64,000 nucleotides of DNA from Abiotrophia sp938010525. GTDB lineage: Bacteria > Bacillota > Bacilli > Lactobacillales > Aerococcaceae. Position 1 is the first letter of the stretch. The number at the start of each line of letters is the position of its first letter. Below, in pieces: positions 23,351 through 32,958 of the stretch. The notes beneath the pieces are model-generated. The model was not told where the DNA came from, searched no databases, and worked only from the letters and a program-made list of their open reading frames with translations. The stretch lies in NCBI RefSeq assembly GCF_938010525.1, contig NZ_CALLVK010000021.1:1-64000 (forward strand). Reading direction: 5' to 3'. The translations under genes were made by a program, and so were the position numbers.

Positions 23351-24214
23351 TCATTCATTAATCTCTACTTGGACATAGCGATCATGCCCATTCAAATCCT
23401 TATGACAGCTAACCTTGGCTTGGGGGAAGGCTTGACTGAAAATAGCCGCAACCTCCTGCCCTTGCCGGAAACCAATCTCTAGAATCAAGCAAGCACATGG
23501 CTTGAGATAGGCCCTAATTTGATTAGCCAGTTGGCGATAAAAAGCCAAGCCCTCTTGCTCAGCAAACAAAGCCATAGACGGCTCATAGCGTTTAACTGAC
23601 TCATCCATTAAATCTAATTCTGCCTCACTAATATAAGGTGGATTTGATACTACTAAATCATAAGCTCTATCTTGAGGCAAACCTTGACAGACATCCGTCA
23701 CCAGCCAATCCACAGCGGCTTGAAGGCTTATGCCATTTTCTTTGGCAATAGCTAAGGCTTCAGGCGATAAATCACCCGCGGTCAATTGAAGTTGCGGATA
23801 ACGCAAAGCCAAACTAATGGCTAGAATACCAGATCCCGTCCCTAAATCCAGAGCTTGACTAGCTTCTGGATGCTTTTCTAACCAGGAAGCCGCTAAATCT
23901 AAGATGCCAGCTGTATCTTCCCGTGGAATTAAGACAGCAGGTGTCACCTTAAAACGGCGACCATCAAAGTCTTCATAACCTAAAATATACTGCAAGGGCT
24001 CATGCCTCACTAGGCGTTCTAAAACCTCTTGAAAGGTCTCATAGACCTCCTGGTTAGGAGTCTGTTGAAGCTGTCTGACCAAATCAGTTAGAGTCCAATC
24101 AAAGACTCGCAGCCAATATGACTGGGCCAGACTTCCATCAAAACCTCTTTCTTCCAAAAAAACTGAAGCACTCTTGAGTACTTCAGCCAGGCTTGCATTA
24201 GATTTGAGGGCCAT
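23351..24214 (-). CDS. prmC: peptide chain release factor N5-glutamine methyltransferase
   Basis: PrmC methylates the glutamine of the GGQ motif in release factors. This 287-residue protein has the N-terminal helical domain, a SAM motif ALDLGTGSGILAISLA near residue 117 and the catalytic VVSNPPYISEAEL near residue 188. It overlaps the end of prfA by 17 bases, which suggests translational coupling with its substrate gene. A GGAGGAGCTC site inside prfA serves its start. Confidence 0.96.
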   Translation of the reverse strand: MALKSNASLAEVLKSASVFLEERGFDGSLAQSYWLRVFDWTLTDLVRQLQQTPNQEVYETFQEVLERLVRHEPLQYILGYEDFDGRRFKVTPAVLIPREDTAGILDLAASWLEKHPEASQALDLGTGSGILAISLALRYPQLQLTAGDLSPEALAIAKENGISLQAAVDWLVTDVCQGLPQDRAYDLVVSNPPYISEAELDLMDESVKRYEPSMALFAEQEGLAFYRQLANQIRAYLKPCACLILEIGFRQGQEVAAIFSQAFPQAKVSCHKDLNGHDRYVQVEINE

Positions 24215-25277
24215 TGAGCTCCTCCAATTTTTGGGTTTGGTCGAAGAGGACTAACCCGTCGATAATTTCATCTAATTTCCCCGACATAATGGCATCGAGT
24301 TGTTGAATGGTTAAACCAATGCGGTGATCAGTTACCCGGTTTTGAGGGTAGTTATAGGTCCGAATACGCTCTGAACGGTCACCGGTACCGACAGCTAATT
24401 TACGGTTAGAATCATATTCTGCCTGGGCTTCTGATTGGAGCATATCATAGACACGGGCACGCAAGACCTTCATAGCCTTTTCCCGGTTCTTAAGTTGGCT
24501 CCGCTCATCTTGCATCGCAACGACCACCCCAGTTGGCAAGTGAGTCAAACGAACCGCTGAGGCAGTTTTGTTGACGTGCTGACCGCCGGCCCCACTAGCA
24601 TGATAGATATCTACCCGGATATCAGCATCCTTGAGATCTAAGTCGACCTCTTCAGCTTCAGGCATCACGACTACAGTTGCGGTAGAGGTATGCACACGGC
24701 CTTGAGATTCTGTTTCCGGCACCCGTTGCACACGATGAGCTCCGTTCTCAAACTTAAGCTTGCTATAAACCTTATGCCCGGTAATCATGAGACTGACTTC
24801 CTTATACCCTCCGATACCAGTAATATTAGCGTCTAATACTTCTACCTTCCAACCTTGGCTGTCAGCGTATCGCGTATACATATTGAGAAGGTCACCAGCA
24901 AAGAGCTGGGCTTCGTCCCCACCCGCTGCACCACGGATTTCCATGATAATGTTTTTACCATCATTTGGATCTTCAGGTAACATCATAACCTTAATTTCTT
25001 CTTCCAAACGAGGTTTTTCAGCCTTCAATTCAGCCAATTCCATTTTAGCCAATTCAGCCATATCAGCGTCTAGGCCTTCGCCTAGCATCTCTTCAGTATC
25101 CTTAATTTCTTGTTGGACCTGCTTGTAGCGTTTAATTTTTGCTACCTTAGGACTCAGATCGGCTTCTTCAATGGTCAGTTCCCGCAAACGTTTGGAGTCT
25201 GAGATGACTTCGGGGTCACTGAGTAATTCGTGTAATTCCTCAAATCGAAAAATGAGGGCATCCAATTGTTCAAACAT
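24198..25277 (-). CDS. prfA: peptide chain release factor 1
   Basis: RF1 reads UAA and UAG stop codons and triggers peptide release. The 359-residue protein carries the GGQHVNKTASAVR catalytic loop near residue 230 and the RIRTYNYPQNRVTDHR segment of domain 3. Its length and layout are standard. It follows tdk by 11 bases and overlaps prmC. Confidence 0.98.
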   Translation of the reverse strand: MFEQLDALIFRFEELHELLSDPEVISDSKRLRELTIEEADLSPKVAKIKRYKQVQQEIKDTEEMLGEGLDADMAELAKMELAELKAEKPRLEEEIKVMMLPEDPNDGKNIIMEIRGAAGGDEAQLFAGDLLNMYTRYADSQGWKVEVLDANITGIGGYKEVSLMITGHKVYSKLKFENGAHRVQRVPETESQGRVHTSTATVVVMPEAEEVDLDLKDADIRVDIYHASGAGGQHVNKTASAVRLTHLPTGVVVAMQDERSQLKNREKAMKVLRARVYDMLQSEAQAEYDSNRKLAVGTGDRSERIRTYNYPQNRVTDHRIGLTIQQLDAIMSGKLDEIIDGLVLFDQTQKLEELNGPQI

Positions 25278-25288
25278 AGTGGTCTCCT

Positions 25289-25864
25289 TTACTTAATTAT
25301 TCCAGGATTCTTGTAACAGCGACGACAAACGGGATAGTAGGACTCGTTGCCCCCGATTTGAATTTGTTCACCTTGATATACAGGCTTACCATCTGAAATC
25401 CGCAAATTCATTATGGCCTTGCGGTGGCAGAACCAACAGATGGTTTTGATTTCTTCAATCTTATCAGCATAGAGCAAGAGGTATTTTGATCCTTCAAAAA
25501 GTTCATTGGTGAAGTCATTTTTGAGGCCAAAGCACATGACTGGAATATCGAGTTCATCCACTACTCGCGCTAGCTGCAAAATGTGTTCTTTGCTGAGAAA
25601 TTGCGATTCGTCAATTAAGATGCAATAACGCTTAGGTGTCAAGGCCTTAATGGTTTCGAATAGGTCCATGTCCTCCGTAATAGGCGTAGCTTGGCGTTGG
25701 AAACCTGCCCGACTATTGACAATTCCTACCTCAACACGCGTATCAATGGCACTGGTAAAGAGTTCAACCGGTTTATTTTGTTCTTCGTAGTTATGGGCAA
25801 CCTTAATAATCTCAATCGATTTCCCACTATTCATGGCGCCATACTTAAAATAAAACTGTGCCAC
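25289..25864 (-). CDS. tdk: thymidine kinase
   Basis: This 191-residue type II thymidine kinase phosphorylates thymidine with ATP. It has the P-loop YGAMNSGKS near the N-terminus, ILIDESQFLS (Walker B) and two zinc Cys pairs, CWFCHRK and CRRCYK. I place the start at a GTG (25862-25864), giving the family-typical MAQFYFKYG, nine bases after AAAGG. The in-frame ATG three codons earlier abuts the ribosome site directly. It is the first gene of the six-gene unit. Confidence 0.95.
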   Translation of the reverse strand: MAQFYFKYGAMNSGKSIEIIKVAHNYEEQNKPVELFTSAIDTRVEVGIVNSRAGFQRQATPITEDMDLFETIKALTPKRYCILIDESQFLSKEHILQLARVVDELDIPVMCFGLKNDFTNELFEGSKYLLLYADKIEEIKTICWFCHRKAIMNLRISDGKPVYQGEQIQIGGNESYYPVCRRCYKNPGIIK

Positions 25865-25920
25865 ACTAAGCATCCTTTCTTGGGTATTTTTAAGCGCAAA
25901 TTTCACTGTCCCAACTAGTA

Positions 25921-25949
25921 ATGATAAGGGAAAAGCGCCTAATAGTCAA
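25921..25949 (-). promoter_or_regulatory. promoter of tdk-prfA operon
   Basis: TTGACT (25944-25949) and TATCAT (25921-25926), minus strand, with a 17-base spacer, about 60 bases before the tdk start. Confidence 0.65.
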
Positions 25950-26024
25950 TCAAAGAATCAGCAAATCTAGCTAGCTCAGCCAAGCTGAAATTCTAGCTTT
26001 CTGAACCTGTGATTTTTCCATAAC

Positions 26025-26055
26025 AAAAGGGCAGGAACTTGAGTTCCTGCCTCTT
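26025..26055 (-). terminator. terminator of ilvE
   Basis: GGCAGGAACT pairs with AGTTCCTGCC and is followed by CTTTTG on the minus strand. Confidence 0.85.
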
Positions 26056-26064
26056 CAAGCTTGA

Positions 26065-27096
26065 CTATTTAACCGGTACTTTTTGAATCCAACCTTCTGG
26101 AGCTTCTACATCCCCGTATTGTATACCCACCAGTTCATCATAAAGACGTTTAGTGATTGGCCCCACTTCTGTCTCAGAATGGAAGACATACTTCTTATCA
26201 CCTACTGTGATTGAGCCAACTGGGCTGATAACAGCAGCCGTCCCACAAGCACCAGCTTCTACGTATTGATCTAACTGATCAACATAAACATCGCCTTCTT
26301 CTACTTCCAAGCCCAAGCGTTCTTTGGCTAAGTATAAGAGTGAATACTTGGTAATAGATGGCAAAATAGAAGGAGATAATGGCGTAACAAATTTGTTATC
26401 CTTGGTAATCCCGAAGAAGTTAGCTGCCCCGACTTCCTCAATCTTAGTCTTGGTTGCTGGGTCTAAATAAATAGCATCAGCATAACCTTCTAATTTTGCC
26501 TTTTTGCCAGGATATAGACTAGCCGCGTAGTTACCTGCCACCTTAGCAGCACCAGTCCCTTGAGGTGCTGCCCGGTCATAGTCAGAGACCACGAATTTAC
26601 TTGGAGTTAAGCCACCCTTGAAGTAGGCACCTACAGGAGATACATAAATTCCGAAGAGGTATTCATCTGCAGGTGAAACCCCAATTGATGCACCCAAGCC
26701 GATGAGGAAAGGCCGGATATAAAGTGTCGCACCTGATTCATAAGGTGGTACCCAATCCGCATTAGCTGCTACCACTTCTTTAACTGCTTCAACAAACCAA
26801 TCCTCTGGGTAGGCTGGCATCAAGAGACGCTCAGCAGAACGGCGCATACGCGCCGCATTTTGATCAACACGGAAAAGGTTAATTTCACCAGATTTAGTGC
26901 GATAAGCCTTCAAACCTTCAAAACATGTTTGACCATAGTGTAAAACGTTAGCCGCTTCACTCATGGTAATGGTGGCATCTTCTGTAATGCCGCCCTTTTC
27001 CCAAGCACCATTACGGTAGTATGCACGGTAACGTTTGCCGGTATCGGTATAGCCGAAACCAAGATTATTCCAGTCCATTTGTTCTGGTGTTGTCAT
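26065..27096 (-). CDS. ilvE: branched-chain amino acid aminotransferase
   Basis: This 343-residue fold-type IV PLP transaminase interconverts branched-chain amino acids and their keto acids. The PLP lysine lies in GTGAAKVAGNYAAS near residue 186. The FEGLKAYRT and YIRPFLIGLG segments and the EVGAANFFGI motif match group II BCATs. It lies 28 bases after the PTS_EIIC_2-type gene and may share its transcript. No ilv biosynthesis genes are near, so a role in amino acid breakdown or nitrogen balance is as likely as synthesis. Confidence 0.95.
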   Translation of the reverse strand: MTTPEQMDWNNLGFGYTDTGKRYRAYYRNGAWEKGGITEDATITMSEAANVLHYGQTCFEGLKAYRTKSGEINLFRVDQNAARMRRSAERLLMPAYPEDWFVEAVKEVVAANADWVPPYESGATLYIRPFLIGLGASIGVSPADEYLFGIYVSPVGAYFKGGLTPSKFVVSDYDRAAPQGTGAAKVAGNYAASLYPGKKAKLEGYADAIYLDPATKTKIEEVGAANFFGITKDNKFVTPLSPSILPSITKYSLLYLAKERLGLEVEEGDVYVDQLDQYVEAGACGTAAVISPVGSITVGDKKYVFHSETEVGPITKRLYDELVGIQYGDVEAPEGWIQKVPVK

Positions 27097-27124
27097 TGTC
27101 TATTCCTCCAATATAATAATGAGA

Positions 27125-28210
27125 TTAGTTAGAACCTTTGAATACGAAAATTTCTTCATCATAGAGTTTCAAGACTTTGGTGAAGAGGAAGTGAACTAGG
27201 AAAGTTACCGCTGCTGGCACAGCCACCCAGATGAGGAGCATGAGCAAGAAGTTATTTCCTAAACTTGGTAAGGAAGCGATCGGACCAACCAAACCAACTA
27301 AACCAAAACCAGAGGTTTGTGGCGTCCCTGTCAAGTTAAAGACCGGAACCAAAACAGCTGTAATAGCTGAAGATAAGAGAAGCCCGGCTGACATAATAGG
27401 GTGAGTCAGATAGTTAGGCATCATCATTTTCATAGCACCTAAAGCAATTGCTGTTGGAACACCTGGCTTATTCTTCTTATGAGTTGCCCAGACTAAGTAT
27501 AGAGCCGTAGTCCCGACCCCCATAGAGGCCGCCCCAGCTGATAGGCCGGATAATGAAATGGCTAAGCCGATTGCGACGGTTGAAATTGGGGTTAAGATTA
27601 AGATAGCAAAAGACATACAAATTAAGATACTCATTACGAATGGTTGATATTGTACGAAGGTTTCAATTACGTGACCAATCGTATCTGTCACTTGTTTAAC
27701 ATATGGAAGGAGCTTGTAACCAAGTAAACCGACTCCGGAACCTACCACAATTGGTAAGAGGATAATTTCTAAGGCACCAAAATGGTGGCCCACTAACTGG
27801 ATGACAGCTACCGCAAGAGCTGCCGTTACCATAGCATTAATCAAATCTCCTGTCCCGGCAAGTTGGAAGATTTGGCCTGTCTTGTCACCGATGGTTGCTT
27901 CAACCGCTTTCCAAGCGCCAGACCCGATAAAGGTAGCCCCACCGACCGCAATCATCTGCATTGGCTTCATATTGAATTGATGTGCAATCAAGAACCCGGC
28001 CATAACAGGAATGAAGAACTGGAAGATGGTAATAATATTTAAGTAGTCCACTAAATATGGCTTAATAGCAGGGTAATTGCTCTGAAGGGCTGTGAGCGCC
28101 GCCTTCAAGACTGCATTAGGAATCAAAGCTACTACGATAGCAATGGCTGTCCCATTCAATACATTGTTTATAAAATTATAGGCAGACGATTTGGTCTTTT
28201 CATTCGTCAT
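27125..28210 (-). CDS. PTS_EIIC_2 family membrane transporter, orphan
   Basis: This 361-residue protein has about 9-10 membrane segments and resembles the PTS EIIC type 2 (PfoR-like) family. The segments FQFFIPVMAGFLIAHQF, FIGSGAWKAVEA and GAMKMMMPNYLTHPIMSAG fit that family. No EIIA or EIIB gene is nearby, and members of this family are often found alone, so a true PTS role is doubtful. Its position before ilvE could hint at a link to amino or keto acids. Transport substrate is unknown. Confidence 0.8.
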   Translation of the reverse strand: MTNEKTKSSAYNFINNVLNGTAIAIVVALIPNAVLKAALTALQSNYPAIKPYLVDYLNIITIFQFFIPVMAGFLIAHQFNMKPMQMIAVGGATFIGSGAWKAVEATIGDKTGQIFQLAGTGDLINAMVTAALAVAVIQLVGHHFGALEIILLPIVVGSGVGLLGYKLLPYVKQVTDTIGHVIETFVQYQPFVMSILICMSFAILILTPISTVAIGLAISLSGLSAGAASMGVGTTALYLVWATHKKNKPGVPTAIALGAMKMMMPNYLTHPIMSAGLLLSSAITAVLVPVFNLTGTPQTSGFGLVGLVGPIASLPSLGNNFLLMLLIWVAVPAAVTFLVHFLFTKVLKLYDEEIFVFKGSN

Positions 28211-28242
28211 AGAGATACCTCTTTTCTTTTTAGGATGCCATA

Positions 28243-28271
28243 ATTTTAACGTATTTCTAATCTTATTGCAA
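28243..28271 (-). promoter_or_regulatory. promoter of EIIC-like gene and ilvE
   Basis: TTGCAA (28266-28271) and TAAAAT (28243-28248) on the minus strand with a 17-base spacer. The rest of the 270-base gap (28211-28480) shows only the gatD terminator. Confidence 0.6.
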
Positions 28272-28434
28272 GGTAGTTTTTCATTTTTCTGAAAATAATC
28301 CTTAGATGCACAAACACAGAAGTCAAAGCTAGTAAATAGTTATCACGAACTTCTCATTTAATTACCTACATCCTGAGATTATGTTTGTGAAATTTCTTCA
28401 GAGGTCCGCCATCACCTCTTACTTAAGGCACAAG

Positions 28435-28463
28435 AAAAGAGACTAGGCAACTAGTCTCTCTTT
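28435..28463 (-). terminator. terminator of murT-gatD
   Basis: AGAGACTAG pairs with CTAGTCTCT across a GCAA-type loop, followed by TTTCTT on the minus strand. Confidence 0.88.
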
Positions 28464-28480
28464 AATCCTTTATAGCTGGC

Positions 28481-29152
28481 TTAGACTTTTGAAGCCTTCT
28501 TAGCTTCATGATTAGCAATAGCCAATGTCACCAAATGTTTTGCTAGACCTTCATTCCGTACTAGAAGCGGGCCGTGGAAATAGCTACCATAAGTATTGCG
28601 ATAGTGCATACCCTCGGTTTTGTCTTGGCCATTGTTCCCATGACCGGTCACTACGCGACCAAGCGGTGCTTGATTGGGACCTAGTGTGGTCACCCCATTA
28701 TGATTTTCAAAGCCATAATAAGTCACTTGATTGACTTCATCATAGATTTCAATATCCCCGATGAAGCGAGTGCCTTCTTGGCGTTCTGTCTTATGTGGAA
28801 AAATACCTAGGCATTCAATTTTCTGCCCTTCTGCTGTCATATAGTATTGACCCAAAAATTGGAAGCCACCACAAATGGCGAGTAAGACGCCATCCGATTC
28901 AATGTAACGTTCTAGTTCAGTCTTTAGACGACCAATATCGCGCGCAATAATGCCTTGCTCGTAATCCTGCCCACCACCAATAAAGACAATATCATAGTCA
29001 TCCGCCTTAAAGTCATCACCTAAACTAACCAAATCGGTTTCTACTTGGTAACCGGCTTGTTTGGCATGGTATTGCAGCATGAGGAGATTCCCATTATCTC
29101 CATAGGTATTCAAGAGATTGCCATAGAGATGGCAGATTCGTAAAGTTTTCAT
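28481..29152 (-). CDS. gatD: lipid II isoglutaminyl synthase, glutamine amidotransferase subunit GatD
   Basis: GatD releases ammonia from glutamine and passes it to MurT, which amidates the D-glutamate of lipid II. The 223-residue class I amidotransferase has the nucleophile in LLAICGGFQFLGQYY near residue 94 and the catalytic His in YGSYFHGPLL near residue 190. It follows murT by about 20 bases, the usual order. Amidation is needed for efficient cross-linking and lysozyme resistance in related cocci. Confidence 0.95.
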   Translation of the reverse strand: MKTLRICHLYGNLLNTYGDNGNLLMLQYHAKQAGYQVETDLVSLGDDFKADDYDIVFIGGGQDYEQGIIARDIGRLKTELERYIESDGVLLAICGGFQFLGQYYMTAEGQKIECLGIFPHKTERQEGTRFIGDIEIYDEVNQVTYYGFENHNGVTTLGPNQAPLGRVVTGHGNNGQDKTEGMHYRNTYGSYFHGPLLVRNEGLAKHLVTLAIANHEAKKASKV

Positions 29153-29172
29153 TCAATCTAGCCCTCCCTTTC

Positions 29173-30513
29173 CTACTGCTTCAAATAGCCTTTGGCTACT
29201 AGTAATTTTCGTAAATCTAACATGGCGGTATAGGTAGCCAAGATATGAATATGTGGTGTCGAGCTCGCTTCAATAGCCGCAACAACCGCCTCAAGACTAT
29301 CTAACTCATGGATGCGTTCTGAATCAAGTCCTGCTACCTCAAGACGCTTGGTCATATCCTTAACCCGCATCCCTGCCGTATAGACTTCTTGGATTGGAAA
29401 ATCAACCATCTGTTCATAATGACCATCCCAAATCCAGCTGACGTCTGTCCCATCCGCATAGCGGTTATTGAGAATGGCCACTAAATTATAAGGTTCAGGA
29501 TCTAATTTAATAAGCGCTAAGACCTGATCCAAGCCGACTGGATTCTTAACCAAGTTAAGAAGGACTTTCTTATCCCCTACTTGGAAAAACTCTTGCCGGC
29601 CGAATACCCGCTCTGCTTGCTTAAAGCCAGCTTCAATGGCCTCAGGAGATACACCAAATTCACGAGCCACACTATAGGCTGCTAAGGCATTATAGATATT
29701 ATAGAGCCCTGCTACTGGAATAGCGTATTCATGTCCTTCAATAGCAAAACGCGAATGAGTCAGCGCTAATTCTTCCAGAGCCGTCACGCGATAACTTAAA
29801 TCCGGACGTTTGAAGCCACAATGCGGGCAATAATATTTCCCTAAATTAGCATAGGTATTGCTGTGATAGCGAAGGATATGCTGACATTCTGGGCAGAGAA
29901 TACCATCCGTATTATAGTGAGGCGTTACCTCATGGTCCTCTTCATGATCAAAACCGAAGTATACTCGAGGATTAGGCAAAGCCACTGAATTAAAGAGTGG
30001 TGAATCCCCATTGGCAATCACAGTTGCTTCTGGCACCTGCTTAGCAGCGTCTGCCATAAGTTTATAGATAGTATAGATTTCACCATAACGGTCCATTTGG
30101 TCCCGGAAAACGTTAGTGTGGACAAAAGCCTTAGGAGCCAGTGCCTTAACCACGTGTTTAAGAGAGCCCTCATCGACTTCCAGAACAGCTACACCTCGTT
30201 GCCCTTTAGGTAAGGCAGGTGCAGACAGGAAGGTAGATACAATTCCTTGCTTCATGTTAGAACCTGTTGGATTAGTCAGGATGTGGTCGTAAGACTGAGC
30301 TAAGGCGTGCACCGTTAGTGCTGTCGTTAAGGTCTTACCATTAGTACCAGTAATAATGACGACATCATAGTTCTTAGCTAAATCGGCTAGAAGATTTGGA
30401 TCTAGGGCTAGAGCTAATTTACCAGGTAGGCTAGAACCTCCACTGGTAAAGGTCGTTAAGGCCCAGCGGGTTAAGCGACCAATACCAGTCGCTAGTTTAC
30501 TTCGTAAGGTCAT
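29173..30513 (-). CDS. murT: lipid II isoglutaminyl synthase, Mur ligase-like subunit MurT
   Basis: MurT activates the lipid II D-Glu with ATP and uses ammonia from GatD to form D-isoglutamine. The 446-residue protein has the Mur-ligase P-loop VVIITGTNGKTLTTA near residue 53, a four-Cys zinc ribbon (CPECQ and CPHCG, about residues 210-235), and a C-terminal DUF1727 domain with NNRYADGTDVSWIWD. The zinc ribbon is typical of MurT rather than MurC-F. It forms a two-gene operon with gatD. Confidence 0.95.
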   Translation of the reverse strand: MTLRSKLATGIGRLTRWALTTFTSGGSSLPGKLALALDPNLLADLAKNYDVVIITGTNGKTLTTALTVHALAQSYDHILTNPTGSNMKQGIVSTFLSAPALPKGQRGVAVLEVDEGSLKHVVKALAPKAFVHTNVFRDQMDRYGEIYTIYKLMADAAKQVPEATVIANGDSPLFNSVALPNPRVYFGFDHEEDHEVTPHYNTDGILCPECQHILRYHSNTYANLGKYYCPHCGFKRPDLSYRVTALEELALTHSRFAIEGHEYAIPVAGLYNIYNALAAYSVAREFGVSPEAIEAGFKQAERVFGRQEFFQVGDKKVLLNLVKNPVGLDQVLALIKLDPEPYNLVAILNNRYADGTDVSWIWDGHYEQMVDFPIQEVYTAGMRVKDMTKRLEVAGLDSERIHELDSLEAVVAAIEASSTPHIHILATYTAMLDLRKLLVAKGYLKQ

Positions 30514-30649
30514 AAAGAGACTCCTTCAACTTCAAAATTTTGGCTTCATTAAGATAATAAATAGGCCTGCAGAGGGACCTAATAAGACAAGCGCATCATA
30601 GAATTTGAGACGCAAAACTCATTTTCTATTTTATCCCCCTAGCCAGCAA

Positions 30650-30675
30650 AAAGCAAGGACTGAGGCCCCTGCTTT
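30650..30675 (-). terminator. terminator of penicillin-binding protein gene
   Basis: On the minus strand AAAGCAGGG pairs with CCTTGCTTT (one G-U pair), followed by a T-run. Confidence 0.75.
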
Positions 30676-30690
30676 ATCTAACTATCTAGC

Positions 30691-32802
30691 TTAAAATGGC
30701 CAGTCAATCGAGCGCCACCAATCACCCACACCACGCACAGCTTCCTTGGTGGTGAAGACAATGTCGTCCCATAGGTTACCCGCATTTTGGTTAACCCATT
30801 TAGCGCCCTGATCAATTGTTTCTCCAACGTTATAGTGCTGAAGCGCATCAGCAACTGGATTGGTGTCGGTCGTCATTTGCGAAGCCATTTCCAAACCAAA
30901 AGAGGTCTGTGGCGATGCCGACATGAGATTAGTAGTCTGAATAGAGAAGAGCTGGCGCATACCATTAGGCATTAAATCATCCAGTGATTGCTCCCCAGAC
31001 TTATCTAAGCCTACCCAAGAAGCAATAACAAAATCTGGTGTATAGCCAATCATCCATTTATCACGAGTTGCCATGTTGCCGTCCGATACTTCCGTTGACC
31101 CTGTTTTACCCGCGATTTGACCAAAACTAGGTCCGGCACCATAACCGGTCCCATTACCGCCATAAGTTTCCAACATCATGCTGGTCATGTCGGCTGCTAC
31201 TCGTGGTGTCATGACCATATATTTAGTTGGGCGAGTATTTTGATAGATAATATGGCCACTGGCGTCTTTAATTTGACGAATTAAGTAGCTATCATTACGA
31301 ATCCCTTTGTTGGCAAAGGCTGCATAGGCACTAGCCATCTGCAAAGGCGATACCCCTTGGCTGAGGGCGCCTAAGGCCAAGGTGAGTTGTTGGTCTTGAG
31401 CTTGAATCTTGAGACCAAATTGATCTAACTTTTGCACTGACTTGCCTACTCCTAACTGATCCATCAAGTAGACAGCTGAAGTGTTTTTACTTTGGGCCAA
31501 GGCATAATAGAGTGAGACTTGACCAGATGGATCAGTCTGACGATCATAGTTCTCCGGTGCGTAATGGTTGTTACCATAGGATCTTACCTGGTCAGGCACC
31601 TGACTATTAATTTTATAACCCGCTTCCAGAGCAGGTTCATAGACCGCCAGTGGCTTGATTGTAGAACCCGGCGAGCGTCTCATGTCAGTTGCCCGGTTAA
31701 AACCACGGTGAACGTAATCACCTCGACCACCGTAGATGGCCATCACACCACCTGTGGAAGGCTCTACCACAACTGAAGCACTCTGTACTAATGGAGTTCC
31801 CGTATTATCATCTGGGAAAATCCCCTGCACTTGATAGGCTGAATCCAAGGCATTTTGATATTCAGGATTCAGGTAGGTATAAATCTTATAGCCCTTAGCC
31901 AGCAAGTCCGCTTCAGGAATTCCTGTTTCAGCTACCGCCTCATCTAACACCGCATCGAAATAGGCCGGATATTGGTCCTGCTCCTTAGCCACATAGGCAT
32001 CATGAAGTTCAATACCTGAAGATTTAATTGACTGTGCCGTTTGACTATCAATCACTGACTCCTGTTCCAAGAGACCAATTACTACGTTACGACGTTCGAT
32101 TGCCGCCTCGTAGTCATCAATAGGGTTAAAAAGCGATGGCCCTTTGAGAATACCTGTCAGAACCGCTGCCTCATTCCAAGACAGGGTAGCTGCCGAGTGA
32201 CCAAAATAACGTTGCGAGGCATCTTCGACACCCCAGACTCCATTACCAAAGTAGGCATGATTGAGATACATCTCTAGAATCTGGTCCTTACTAAATTGTT
32301 TTTCGACTTCAAGGGCCAGGAAAAATTCCTTGAGCTTACGTTGTAGCGTCTGGTCTAAGGTCAAGAAGGCATTCTTAACCAGTTGCTGGGTCAAGGTTGA
32401 GCCGCCCCCGCCAGAAGTATTGCGATTGATTACAAATCGCACTAGGGCCCGCCCTATCCCTTGGGCATCAAAACCGCTATGCTGATAGAATCGCTTGTCT
32501 TCCGTTGCCACCACCGCTTCACGTATAGTAGTAGACATCTGGTCTAGATTTATATAGGTTCCCTTCTGGGCACTCAGTGTCCCAGCTTCTTGGTCATTCT
32601 TATCATAAATGGTTGTAACCGTCTTGAGTGCATCTTGTAGCATAGCCACATTGGTCGTCTTAGCGATAAAAACCAGGTAGGTCGACATAACTAGCGTGAT
32701 TGACATGCCGATAAGGATTAACCATTTCCAGCCACGGTAATACCGCCAGATGCCTTTGAAACCATGCCAAAGACGGCTTCTAAAACTTGCTTGACTGGCC
32801 AT
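30691..32802 (-). CDS. class A penicillin-binding protein (transglycosylase/transpeptidase)
   Basis: This bifunctional wall synthase of about 703 residues is anchored by one N-terminal membrane span (about 25-50). The GT51 domain shows ATEDKRFYQHSGFD, GGSTLTQQLVKN and the EMYLNHAYFGNGVWG motif. The transpeptidase domain shows the active SxxK in SPGSTIKPLAVYEP, SKNTSAV, and GKTGSTEVSDG. It resembles PBP1a/PBP2a types. The ATG at 32800-32802 is chosen because the earlier in-frame GTG is part of the GAGGTGATC ribosome site. It is monocistronic. Confidence 0.95.
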   Translation of the reverse strand: MASQASFRSRLWHGFKGIWRYYRGWKWLILIGMSITLVMSTYLVFIAKTTNVAMLQDALKTVTTIYDKNDQEAGTLSAQKGTYINLDQMSTTIREAVVATEDKRFYQHSGFDAQGIGRALVRFVINRNTSGGGGSTLTQQLVKNAFLTLDQTLQRKLKEFFLALEVEKQFSKDQILEMYLNHAYFGNGVWGVEDASQRYFGHSAATLSWNEAAVLTGILKGPSLFNPIDDYEAAIERRNVVIGLLEQESVIDSQTAQSIKSSGIELHDAYVAKEQDQYPAYFDAVLDEAVAETGIPEADLLAKGYKIYTYLNPEYQNALDSAYQVQGIFPDDNTGTPLVQSASVVVEPSTGGVMAIYGGRGDYVHRGFNRATDMRRSPGSTIKPLAVYEPALEAGYKINSQVPDQVRSYGNNHYAPENYDRQTDPSGQVSLYYALAQSKNTSAVYLMDQLGVGKSVQKLDQFGLKIQAQDQQLTLALGALSQGVSPLQMASAYAAFANKGIRNDSYLIRQIKDASGHIIYQNTRPTKYMVMTPRVAADMTSMMLETYGGNGTGYGAGPSFGQIAGKTGSTEVSDGNMATRDKWMIGYTPDFVIASWVGLDKSGEQSLDDLMPNGMRQLFSIQTTNLMSASPQTSFGLEMASQMTTDTNPVADALQHYNVGETIDQGAKWVNQNAGNLWDDIVFTTKEAVRGVGDWWRSIDWPF

Positions 32803-32915
32803 TATGATCACCTCATTACTTCATTCATGACCCTTATTATACTGGAAAATTACGAATTTCTTATGAATTTTGACTGCTAAGCGTGAAAATTTAAGTATTT
32901 CTTAGAAAACGGCTA

Positions 32916-32946
32916 ATAAAAAAACAGCACCTGAAACCAGGTGCTG
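32916..32946 (-). terminator. terminator of alpha-galactosidase gene
   Basis: CAGCACCTG pairs with CAGGTGCTG around a four-base loop, followed by TTTTTTTATT on the minus strand. Confidence 0.92.
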
Positions 32947-32958
32947 AATATCTAATTC

